From positions 1 to 6,059 of the forward strand of contig JAMDCE010000325.1 in assembly GCA_023489135.1 (NCBI GenBank): a stretch of DNA of 6,059 bases, read 5' to 3'. The DNA comes from Chloroflexota bacterium. GTDB lineage: Bacteria; Chloroflexota; Chloroflexia; JAMDCE01. The notes under the pieces were generated by a model. That model was given only the letters and a program-made list of their open reading frames with translations. It was not told the origin of the DNA and ran no database searches. How positions within the stretch are numbered: the stretch's first letter is position 1; each line of letters starts with the position of its first letter. The position numbers and the translations under genes were made by a program. This document shows, piece after piece, positions 1 through 5,930 of the stretch.

Positions 1-611
1 TGCAGGTCGGCGACGTACAGAGGATGCTGCACATAGTCGACCTGGACGGGGCCGCCAACGGAGAGACGCGCAATCTCGCGGTGGTGAGCTCGATTCGCGA
101 GGCGGTCGGCATCCCCGTCGAGCTAGGCGGAGGCATCCGCAATCTGGAAACTATCTCGACGCTTATCGAGCACGGCATCGATCGCGTCATTCTCGGCACC
201 GCCGCGGTCGAAGATCCAGAACTGGTGCGAAGCGCCTGCGCTAGATGGCGCGACCGCATTGTCGTCGGCATCGATGCCCGCGATGGGCTCGTCGCCACCC
301 GAGGATGGAAGGATACCTCGTCTGTTCGAGCGTTAGACCTCGCCCGGCGAATGGTGGAACTCCACGTCCAGCGCTTCATCTACACGGATATCAGCCGCGA
401 CGGAACGCTCACCGAGCCGAATTATGACGCGATCCGTGAATTCGTCGCCGCCGTCCCAGTGTCCGTCGTCGCCTCCGGTGGGGTAGCGAAGCTCGAACAC
501 GTGGATCGACTGAAGGAGACAGGAGCGGAGGCCGTGATCGTGGGCAAGGCGCTCTACACCGGCGCCGTCGACTTGCGCGCTCTCAACGAAGTTGCCGAAG
601 AGGTAGAATAG
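1..611 (+). CDS. hisA: HisA, ProFAR isomerase (5' end outside window)
   Basis: Isomerase of histidine biosynthesis, a cytoplasmic TIM barrel that converts ProFAR to PRFAR. The reading frame is open from the first bases of the window (first full codon at base 3), so the ATG at base 24 is internal. The preceding codons read QVGDVQR and run into the family motif LHIVDLDGA. About 202 codons are visible against a usual total near 240, so roughly 35-40 N-terminal residues are missing, including the first catalytic Asp. Counting from the Met at base 24, visible motifs are the phosphate-binding GGGIRN (35-40), the LGTAAVEDP strand (58-65), TRGW (92-95) whose Trp is typical of HisA rather than HisF, YTDISRDGT (120-128) whose Asp122 should be the second catalytic acid, and the second phosphate loop ASGGV (150-154) with VIVGKALYTG. 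The stop is immediately followed by the hisF ATG, so the two are surely one operon. A bifunctional PriA-like role cannot be judged without the N-terminus. Confidence 0.96.
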   Translation, partial: QVGDVQRMLHIVDLDGAANGETRNLAVVSSIREAVGIPVELGGGIRNLETISTLIEHGIDRVILGTAAVEDPELVRSACARWRDRIVVGIDARDGLVATRGWKDTSSVRALDLARRMVELHVQRFIYTDISRDGTLTEPNYDAIREFVAAVPVSVVASGGVAKLEHVDRLKETGAEAVIVGKALYTGAVDLRALNEVAEEVE

Positions 612-1397
612 ATGCTGACAAAGCGGATAATCCCATGCCTGGACGTTACCGATGGCCGAGTCGTCAAGGGCACGCACTTTATCAACTTACGAGACGCCGG
701 CGATCCGGTAGAGCTGGCCGCTTTTTACGACCGCGAGAGCGCCGACGAGCTCGTTTTCCTCGACATCACAGCCAGCTCTGACCACCGCGAGACTATGGTC
801 GACGTGGTGGCCAGGACCGCGGATCAGGTCTTCATCCCTCTCACGGTAGGCGGCGGCATTCGCACTGTCGAAGATATGCGTCGGATGCTCCAGGCTGGAG
901 CAGATAAGGTATCGATCAACACTGCCGCTGTCGACGAGCCAACCTTGATTAGCCAGGGAGCCGATAAGTTCGGCAGCCAGTGCATTGTCGTGGCCGTGGA
1001 TGCCAAAGGCGTCGGACAACGTCGAGAGGACGGCGCGCTGGATTTCGAGCGATGGGAAGTCTACACTCACGGCGGCCGCCGCCCGACGGGCATCGACGTC
1101 CTGGAATGGGTGCACAGGGCCGCCCACTTCGGAGCCGGCGAGATACTCTTGACCTCAATGGATGCCGACGGCACTCAGAAAGGCTACGACCTCAAGCTAA
1201 CCGCTTCCGTCTCGGAAGCGGTGTCGATCCCCGTGATCGCCTCAGGCGGCGTGGGCAATCTGGCGCACCTCTACGACGGCCTGGCCATCGGCAAAGCCGA
1301 CGCCGTCCTTGCTGCCTCGATCTTTCACTACGGCACTCACTCCATCAGGCAAGTAAAAGAGTATCTCGCTGGCAGAGGCATTCCCGTCAGGCTGTAA
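612..1397 (+). CDS. hisF: HisF, imidazole glycerol phosphate synthase cyclase subunit
   Basis: Cyclase subunit of IGP synthase. With HisH supplying ammonia, it converts PRFAR to imidazole glycerol phosphate and AICAR, linking histidine and purine synthesis. The 261 residues are slightly longer than the usual 250-258 and complete. The N-terminus KRIIPCLDV carries catalytic Asp11. VVAVDAK carries Asp130, the second catalytic acid. LTVGGGIRT (78-85) and IASGGVGN (209-216) are the two phosphate-binding loops, and the cyclase signature [15 protein letters not shown] (179-193) distinguishes it from HisA. The ATG is the base after the hisA stop. An AAGAGGT Shine-Dalgarno at 598-604 lies inside the hisA end, 7 bases upstream, which supports this start and translational coupling. 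hisF is the last gene of this operon segment: the next gene is convergent. No hisI or hisE follows, so those steps must be encoded elsewhere or upstream. No classical terminator hairpin follows the stop. Confidence 0.98.
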   Translation: MLTKRIIPCLDVTDGRVVKGTHFINLRDAGDPVELAAFYDRESADELVFLDITASSDHRETMVDVVARTADQVFIPLTVGGGIRTVEDMRRMLQAGADKVSINTAAVDEPTLISQGADKFGSQCIVVAVDAKGVGQRREDGALDFERWEVYTHGGRRPTGIDVLEWVHRAAHFGAGEILLTSMDADGTQKGYDLKLTASVSEAVSIPVIASGGVGNLAHLYDGLAIGKADAVLAASIFHYGTHSIRQVKEYLAGRGIPVRL

Positions 1398-1401
1398 CCC
1401 T

Positions 1402-1471
1402 CCCTACTCCCTATTCCCTATTCCCTATCCTCTATTCCCTATCCTCTATTCCCTACTCCCTATTCCCTCTT
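1402..1471. repeat. Ten-unit heptamer tandem repeat, consensus CCCTATT
   Basis: Seventy bases divide exactly into ten 7-base units: CCCTACT, CCCTATT twice, then CCCTATC and CTCTATT alternating twice, then CCCTACT, CCCTATT and CCCTCTT. A further CCC at 1398-1400 follows the hisF stop directly. The middle four units form two identical 14-base blocks (1423-1436 and 1437-1450), which suggests block duplication. The opposite strand reads AATAGGG repeats. It has five GGG tracts between 1398 and 1425 with loops of 1-4 bases, enough to form a G-quadruplex in the PBP transcript's 3' end. The tract fills the convergent hisF-PBP gap and covers the last three codons and stop of the PBP gene. There is no inverted repeat, so it is not a normal terminator. 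Confidence 0.93.
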
Positions 1472-4105
1472 TCTCACAGCCAGATACACTGTCGTGCCCC
1501 GCTGCACTTTTGTTCCAGGCTGAGGCGTCTGGCTCAGCACACAGCCGGGCGCCACGCTCTCAAACACCTGCGTAGGAACGTCCCCTGGTCCCTGGTAGTT
1601 CGGATATGTGTTGTTCAATCCCGCCGCCTCGATGCGCGCTCTCGCTTCTGCCTCGTCCAGGCCAGCAACCGAAGGCACGATAACCGTTTTCGAGCCAGGT
1701 TGAGGCGTTGTCACAGGGAATGGGGCCTGCGGTGTTGGGTAGCGAGGCGAGGGGGATTCCAAGGGAGTGGGAGTCGGAGCGACCAGGGCTGGCGGATTGG
1801 CCAGCATGAGCAAGAAAGGTGAGGTTGCCGAGATGGTCATAGAACTAGTGATTCCACCAGTATCGCTGATCCAGATCGAGGCTGTCATAGGTGTCAACGC
1901 GCTGACAGGTGATAGAGAGGCAGACTGTGTTCCTGTCTCGTACAGCACCGGCGGCAAGCCGGTCTCCTCATATTTAATCTGCGGAACCGTTCCATCAAGG
2001 AACCAGTCGGTGACAGGCATGAAGCCGAATGGCGGTCTCAGCGTCACAGCGTAGGCAGTGCTCTTCACCAGTCCCGGCGGCTGTTCGAACGAGACCACGG
2101 GCTTGTCCTTCAACAGTTCTTCCATCACATTGTGCCAGATATATCCAGCGCCGCTAACGCCAAAGACGTTCGTCATCGGGCTACTGTCTGAGTTCCCAAT
2201 CCAGACACCGGTCACTAGATCAGGCGTGTACCCAACGGTCCAGCCATCTCGGAAGTCGTCGGTGGTTCCCGTCTTGGCCGCGGCGGGTCGCGATAGCTTC
2301 AGAAAGCTGTTGGGGCCATACGTGGGTGTCCGCGCCACGTCGTCGGACAGAATGTCTGTGATCATCCACGCGATTTGCGGGCTGAAGATTTGCTTCCCTT
2401 CTGGCGGAGTGTACTGTTCCAGCACTTTGCCATCACTGTCCACCACCTTCAGAATTGCCACAGGTTCGTATTCGCGCTGGCCCGGCTTGCGTTCGTCCGA
2501 TGGCACAGGAGCGCCTATTTGTACTCCTTTGTTTGCCAGCGATGCGTAGACAAAGGTCAAGTCGAGCAGCTTCACCTCACCGCTTCCAAGGGTCAGGGCC
2601 AGACTGTAGCGCTGCGGATCGTTCAGGCTCGTGATGCCAGCCTCGTGCAACAGGTTTACGAAATTATTCACCCCGACGTACTGCAAAACCAGCACCGCAG
2701 GGATGTTAAGGGATTGCGCCAGTGCCTGGCGCAACGTGACCGCGCCATGCCACCGCATGTCATGATTATGGGGGCGATAGGGCGGCTGCCCCGCGCCACC
2801 AGGGAACTCTATTGGCTGGTCGAGCACCACCGTGGCAGGGTGCAGGCCCTTGGCAAAGGAAGCAGCGTAATTAAACGGCTTGAGAGATGATCCAGGCTGG
2901 CGCTCTGCTAGCGCCATATTTACCTGGCCCGAGATTTTGGGATCGAAGTAATCGACGCTTCCCACCATCGCGAGAATCTCGCCCGTCTTTGGATCGATAG
3001 TCACAACCCCGGCGTTGCTCGCGTTCAGGTTCCTGATGCTCGCCACGTGCTCGCGGGCGGCCTTCTCGGCAGCAAGATACATCTTGTAATCCAGCGTGGT
3101 GTAGACGCGCAATCCGCCATAGTACAGTTTCTCCCGGCCGAACTTCTTTTCCAACAGCTCGCGCACGTACATGACGAAATGCGGCGCCTTTATGTCAAAC
3201 TGCTTGGCGACGAACTTCAGCGGCTCCTTCTTCGCCGCTTCCGCTTGCTCCTTGGTGATGTAAGTATGATAGGCCATCAGATCGAGCACCTCAGCCTGGC
3301 GCTCTTTAGCTGCTTTGGGATTTATCAGAGGATTGTATTCCGCGGGCATCTGTGGCAACCCCGCGAGCATCGCCGACTCTGCCAGATCCAGATCCTTGGC
3401 CGACTTACCGAAATATGCCTGAGCAGCCGCCTCCACGCCATACGCAAGGTTACCGTAGTATATCTCGTTCAGGTACCACTCCAGAATTTGGTCCTTGGTG
3501 TACTGCTGTGACAAACGGTACGCCAGCAGTATTTCCTTCAGTTTGCGATCGTAACTCTGCTTGTACCTTTCTTCAGGACCCAACATAGTATTGCGAATCA
3601 GCTGTTGCGTGATGGTGGAAGCACCAGAGACGATTTCCTGGCCGCGTAAGTTCTGCCACAGCGCACGTACTATCGCCTTCGCATCGAAGCCCGGGTTCGT
3701 GTAGAAATCCGCGTCCTCTGTGGAGAGAGTAGCTGCCCTGAGGTATCCTGGTATCTCGCTGAGCGGAATGACCTGGCGCCGTCCACCCTGTGGGTCCCAG
3801 ATCTCGTAGAGAAGCTCGCCATTGCGGTCGTAAATCATTGTCGACTGAAAGACGTCCCGTTTGACGACAGCTTCAGGCGAAGGTAGGTTGCTGAAGTAGA
3901 CCAATAAGCCACCACCTAACAACGCCACCGCCAGGATGCCCGCTACAAATGTTCCCACGAATAGAAAGGCGAGGGCGGCTATTGCCAGTCTGACGAAACT
4001 TCCACCAGGCTTCTTCCGAACAGTCTTTCGCAAGACGCGGGACTTTCGGCGGCTCACGTCGTTAGATTGGCCTTTGCTTCGGCCACGGGGAGCGTATGGA
4101 TACAT
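1460..4105 (-). CDS. Class A penicillin-binding protein (PBP1A type) with C-terminal PASTA domain
   Basis: Bifunctional peptidoglycan synthase, membrane-anchored with its catalytic domains outside. It polymerises lipid II and cross-links stem peptides. Of 881 residues, 1-36 are basic and cytoplasmic, and 38-72 form the transmembrane anchor. The GT51 glycosyltransferase spans about 80-270: catalytic Glu130 in TEDADFYTNPG, GASTITQQLIRN (161-172), RKLKE with Glu191, and the WYLNEIYYG helix (210-218). The transpeptidase spans about 365-640: SSLK with Ser406 and Lys409, SLN 465-467, KTGTT 611-615. After an unusual Ser/Thr-rich stretch (about 712-775) and a Pro-rich linker (776-805) comes one PASTA domain (about 806-877). 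All active residues are present. The ATG lies 6 bases after the protease stop with only a weak AGAG upstream, so translation is probably coupled; the next internal Met is at 90, past the membrane anchor. The KRE-stop end lies in the heptamer repeat. The paralogue name (ponA/mrcA) is uncertain. Confidence 0.97.
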   Translation of the reverse strand: MYPYAPRGRSKGQSNDVSRRKSRVLRKTVRKKPGGSFVRLAIAALAFLFVGTFVAGILAVALLGGGLLVYFSNLPSPEAVVKRDVFQSTMIYDRNGELLYEIWDPQGGRRQVIPLSEIPGYLRAATLSTEDADFYTNPGFDAKAIVRALWQNLRGQEIVSGASTITQQLIRNTMLGPEERYKQSYDRKLKEILLAYRLSQQYTKDQILEWYLNEIYYGNLAYGVEAAAQAYFGKSAKDLDLAESAMLAGLPQMPAEYNPLINPKAAKERQAEVLDLMAYHTYITKEQAEAAKKEPLKFVAKQFDIKAPHFVMYVRELLEKKFGREKLYYGGLRVYTTLDYKMYLAAEKAAREHVASIRNLNASNAGVVTIDPKTGEILAMVGSVDYFDPKISGQVNMALAERQPGSSLKPFNYAASFAKGLHPATVVLDQPIEFPGGAGQPPYRPHNHDMRWHGAVTLRQALAQSLNIPAVLVLQYVGVNNFVNLLHEAGITSLNDPQRYSLALTLGSGEVKLLDLTFVYASLANKGVQIGAPVPSDERKPGQREYEPVAILKVVDSDGKVLEQYTPPEGKQIFSPQIAWMITDILSDDVARTPTYGPNSFLKLSRPAAAKTGTTDDFRDGWTVGYTPDLVTGVWIGNSDSSPMTNVFGVSGAGYIWHNVMEELLKDKPVVSFEQPPGLVKSTAYAVTLRPPFGFMPVTDWFLDGTVPQIKYEETGLPPVLYETGTQSASLSPVSALTPMTASIWISDTGGITSSMTISATSPFLLMLANPPALVAPTPTPLESPSPRYPTPQAPFPVTTPQPGSKTVIVPSVAGLDEAEARARIEAAGLNNTYPNYQGPGDVPTQVFESVAPGCVLSQTPQPGTKVQRGTTVYLAVRKRE

Positions 4106-4111
4106 ATATCT

Positions 4112-5341
4112 CTACTGCGCGTTTGCCGGCATTTCTTCTAGTGTCACGTTAACGGTAGTACGGTCGGAATCGCGCACGACGGTCACCGGCACAGTTTCGC
4201 CAATGCGGTGCTTGCTGAGCGCCTTCAGAAACGAGAAATCGTCCTGTATATCGTCGTTCCCGAAGCGAACGATGATATCTCCGCGCCGCAGGCCAGCCCT
4301 CGTCGCCGGTGAGTTCCGCTGTAACTGATAAATGAGAGCGCCATTCTTGACCGAAAGGTTGTATCTTGCCGCGAGGCTCGGCGTCACAGGCTGCAGCACC
4401 ACGCCAAGCCACGGCCTGATCACTCTGCCTTGAGCCATAAGCTGTTCTGCGATAGGTCGAGCCGCATTGATGGCGATCGCGAAACCGATGCCTCCCCCAG
4501 GAGCGTTGGCGGCGATGGCCGTATTGATGCCAACTACCTGGCTCTGCAGGTTGACGAGTGGACCGCCGCTGTTGCCAGGATTGATGGCAGCATCCGTTTG
4601 AATAAGATCGTACAGCGCTGCCCCAGAAGACTCGCGAATTGTACGGCCCAGCGCACCGACGATGCCCGCAGTCACAGTAGGGCCGCCCGGCAGAGCCAGC
4701 GCGTTGCCGATAGCCACCACAGTCTCGCCGATCTCCAGATCATCCGAGTTGCCCAATTCAGCAGTCGGCAGGTCTTGCGCGTCAATCTTGACCACGGCAA
4801 TGTCGGAGCGAGGATCAGTTCCCACGATCTTGCCATCGAACGTCCTTCCATCAGGCAGCGTCACCTTGAGACCGCGAGCGTCCTCCACGACGTGGTTGTT
4901 TGTGAGAATGAATCCCCTTTTGTCGAAGATCACCCCCGAGCCGGTACCACCTTCCTCAGGAACTGGACGCAGGTAGAAGTCATAGGCGATCTGCTGGGTC
5001 GTGATGTTTACGACCGCAGGCCGCACCGCCTTGGCCACGTTGACGATAGCTCCCGACTCCAAATCGGTGCGCCTCGCCGACGTGGGGGGCTGAGACATGG
5101 CTGGCGCAGACCTGGCCCGCGCGGCGGCAGCGCCTTCAACTTGCGACTTAGCAGTGTCATTGCTATTTGCTTTAGACTGAGGTGTAGCGCTGCTCTCAGC
5201 CTTAGCCTGAGACGTGCTGCGCTCGGCAACCTTGGACAGCACTTCAGGTCCGACAGAAATTCCCAGGCAGGCAGGTGAGGCCAGCACCACGATCAAGACC
5301 GCGACGAACAACGCTCTTATGCTGAGTTTTCTTTCTCTCAT
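4112..5341 (-). CDS. htrA: HtrA/DegP-type trypsin-like serine protease, membrane-tethered, one PDZ domain
   Basis: Extracytoplasmic quality-control protease of the S1C family. I place the start at the ATG at 5341 (409 residues), because AGGAAGGG lies 6 bases upstream and the hydrophobic segment then sits normally near the N-terminus. A GTG at 5392 would add 17 residues but has no usable spacing to a ribosome site. In the 409-residue numbering, RERK is followed by a hydrophobic signal or anchor (6-27). Then comes a low-complexity Ser/Ala/Gln/Lys linker (about 38-92), the protease domain (about 95-300) and one PDZ domain (about 306-400). The triad is complete: His150 in LTNNHVV, Asp180 in RSDIAVVKI, Ser258 in NPGNSGGPL. 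GGTGSGVIF (131-139) begins the barrel, and RPWLGV opens the PDZ region. One PDZ resembles DegS or Gram-positive HtrA rather than two-PDZ DegP. It is first in an apparent two-gene unit with the PBP, suggesting envelope quality control. The natural substrate is unknown. Confidence 0.95.
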   Translation of the reverse strand: MRERKLSIRALFVAVLIVVLASPACLGISVGPEVLSKVAERSTSQAKAESSATPQSKANSNDTAKSQVEGAAAARARSAPAMSQPPTSARRTDLESGAIVNVAKAVRPAVVNITTQQIAYDFYLRPVPEEGGTGSGVIFDKRGFILTNNHVVEDARGLKVTLPDGRTFDGKIVGTDPRSDIAVVKIDAQDLPTAELGNSDDLEIGETVVAIGNALALPGGPTVTAGIVGALGRTIRESSGAALYDLIQTDAAINPGNSGGPLVNLQSQVVGINTAIAANAPGGGIGFAIAINAARPIAEQLMAQGRVIRPWLGVVLQPVTPSLAARYNLSVKNGALIYQLQRNSPATRAGLRRGDIIVRFGNDDIQDDFSFLKALSKHRIGETVPVTVVRDSDRTTVNVTLEEMPANAQ

Positions 5342-5347
5342 AAGATT

Positions 5348-5355
5348 CCCTTCCT
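5348..5355 (-). promoter_or_regulatory. Ribosome binding site of htrA
   Basis: On the minus strand, AGGAAGGG is followed by six bases and the ATG at 5341. This purine-rich site decides the start in favour of the 409-residue protein. The in-frame GTG at 5392 has GGGA directly abutting it, too close to act as a Shine-Dalgarno, and would lie only about 11 bases from the predicted transcript start. Confidence 0.7.
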
Positions 5356-5409
5356 GGTGCAAGGAGAGGTCGACAGAGAACAGGCATTTCACTCCCGAGT
5401 TTGGCCCTC

Positions 5410-5418
5410 ATTATAGCA
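5410..5418 (-). promoter_or_regulatory. Extended -10 promoter for htrA-PBP
   Basis: The minus strand reads TGCTATAAT, a perfect sigma-70-type -10 hexamer (5410-5415) with the TG extension one base upstream. The expected -35 position, 17 bases further, reads GAGCCA at 5433-5438, a poor match, as is common for extended -10 promoters. Transcription should begin near 5403, giving a leader of about 60 bases before the ATG at 5341. It is oriented to serve htrA and, through it, the PBP. Strength and regulation cannot be judged from sequence. Confidence 0.6.
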
Positions 5419-5508
5419 TATGTTACGGCCCCTGGCTCGGCATAAATGGCGTGCGTCGGAATAAATACAGAACATTACAAAAACGCGGGGCAGAACGCCA
5501 GAAGCATA

Positions 5509-5526
5509 GAGGCAAACGCCATTCGC
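5509..5526. repeat. Diverged copy of the palindromic unit
   Basis: GAGGCAAAC at 5509-5517 is identical to the same nine bases of array unit 2 (5600-5608). It is followed by ATTCGC at 5521-5526, also as in unit 2, with a 3-base instead of a 5-base middle. It lies outside the 32-base register, 59 rather than 64 bases from unit 1. It is probably a degenerated or independently placed copy of the same element, although 15 matching bases could partly be chance. Confidence 0.4.
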
Positions 5527-5558
5527 GCACAGGTGGTGCGGATCTCACCATTAAACAT

Positions 5559-5654
5559 ACTGCCGTAGGGGCGAACCTTGCGTTCGCCCTCTTGCCTCAG
5601 AGGCAAACCTTGCATTCGCCCATCTGCCGTACAGGCGAACCTCGCGTTCGCCCT
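5559..5654. repeat. Three tandem 32-base units, each with an inverted repeat (REP-like)
   Basis: Three units of exactly 32 bases start at 5559, 5591 and 5623. Units 1 and 3 agree at 28 of 32 positions by eye, and units 1 and 2 at 24. Each contains GGCGAAC, a 5-base loop (CTTGC or CTCGC) and GTTCGCC. The stem is 8 perfect pairs in unit 1 (5569-5576 with 5582-5589), 7 perfect pairs in unit 3 (5634-5640 with 5646-5652), and has two mismatches in unit 2 (5602-5608 with 5614-5620). A decayed fourth unit may follow at 5655-5672. The array lies about 150 bases upstream of the htrA promoter. No T-run follows the hairpins, so they look more like a repetitive extragenic palindrome than a terminator. 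Confidence 0.85.
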
Positions 5655-5690
5655 CCCGTACCAACGGCAACCGCTGCAAATGTCAACTGT

Positions 5691-5930
5691 CTATGCCAGC
5701 GGCGCAACGAAGACTACACCAAAGAAGAACAATATAACCAGCAGCAATACCAACAAGATGGCAACCGTTGCCGCGAAGGCAGTTCCATCATCGCTCAGGC
5801 CCCGGCCAACTACGGCTCGTATAATGCACCGCCCCACCAAAGGCATCCCGAGAAATCGGGAAGGCAAGCCTCCGTCGGTCCTAACTCCACGCACGGGCTC
5901 CACCCCTCCACATCGTCGACGCATTATCAC
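5691..5930 (-). CDS. Possible small single-span membrane protein, or remnant of one
   Basis: I do not recognise this frame. The 79 codons from GTG at 5930 encode an Arg- and Gly-rich N-terminal half and then, from about residue 46, SDDGTAFAAT followed by a strong hydrophobic span (about 55-77) ending in APLA. Only the hydrophobic half looks protein-like. It resembles the span in the frame just upstream (5927-6059): both have two Asp residues shortly before a VAI-LLVL-type helix. The GTG overlaps the upstream stop, and an ATG at 5924 follows it by two bases, so coupling is possible. However, no Shine-Dalgarno precedes the GTG at 5930 or the ATGs at 5924 and 5846. The N-terminal half may be untranslated intergenic or repeat DNA, since it contains a perfect hairpin at 5846-5861. 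It could be a decayed paralogue without a start. Confidence 0.27.
   Translation of the reverse strand: MIMRRRCGGVEPVRGVRTDGGLPSRFLGMPLVGRCIIRAVVGRGLSDDGTAFAATVAILLVLLLVILFFFGVVFVAPLA
5846..5861. repeat. Perfect hairpin, 6-base stem with four-base loop
   Basis: TCCCGA at 5846-5851 and TCGGGA at 5856-5861 pair fully around GAAA (TTTC on the other strand). GAAA is a stable GNRA tetraloop when read on the plus strand. No T-run follows on either strand, so I do not call a terminator. It lies between the two small hydrophobic frames, where a noncoding spacer would be expected if they are separate genes. Confidence 0.5.

Larger units (their letters stand above)
5342..5690. other. Non-coding stretch upstream of htrA
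   Basis: This stretch holds the htrA leader, its extended -10 promoter, the diverged repeat copy and the three-unit palindromic array. I find no credible protein gene. The one longer plus-strand frame starting at 5578 opens inside the repeat and has a composition (Thr, Pro, Asn, Arg) expected for the antisense of hydrophobic segments. CGGCATAAAT (5438-5447) and CGGAATAAAT (5457-5466) repeat with a 19-base period upstream of the promoter and could be an operator pair, but this is weak. Confidence 0.6.

Noticed and set aside
980..1822. 280-codon plus-strand frame running from hisF into the PBP 3' end
   Set aside because: It overlaps two certain genes in another frame, is rich in Arg and Ser as expected for a shadow, and reads through the heptamer repeat as LFPILYSL-type nonsense.
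4430..5278. 282-codon plus-strand frame antisense to htrA
   Set aside because: Arg-rich composition with no domain; htrA on the other strand carries a full catalytic triad and PDZ domain.
5559..5654. CRISPR array
   Set aside because: Whole 32-base units repeat with no unique spacers, only three copies, and no cas genes nearby.
5683..5688. TTGACA -35 box on the minus strand
   Set aside because: A consensus hexamer, but the position 17 bases on has no -10-like sequence, and it is nearly 350 bases from the htrA start with the palindromic array between.
5820..5825. TATAAT on the plus strand
   Set aside because: No -35 match, no TG extension, and no plausible plus-strand gene downstream.
5846..5861. 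Rho-independent terminator
   Set aside because: The stem is only 6 bases and is not followed by a T-run on either strand.
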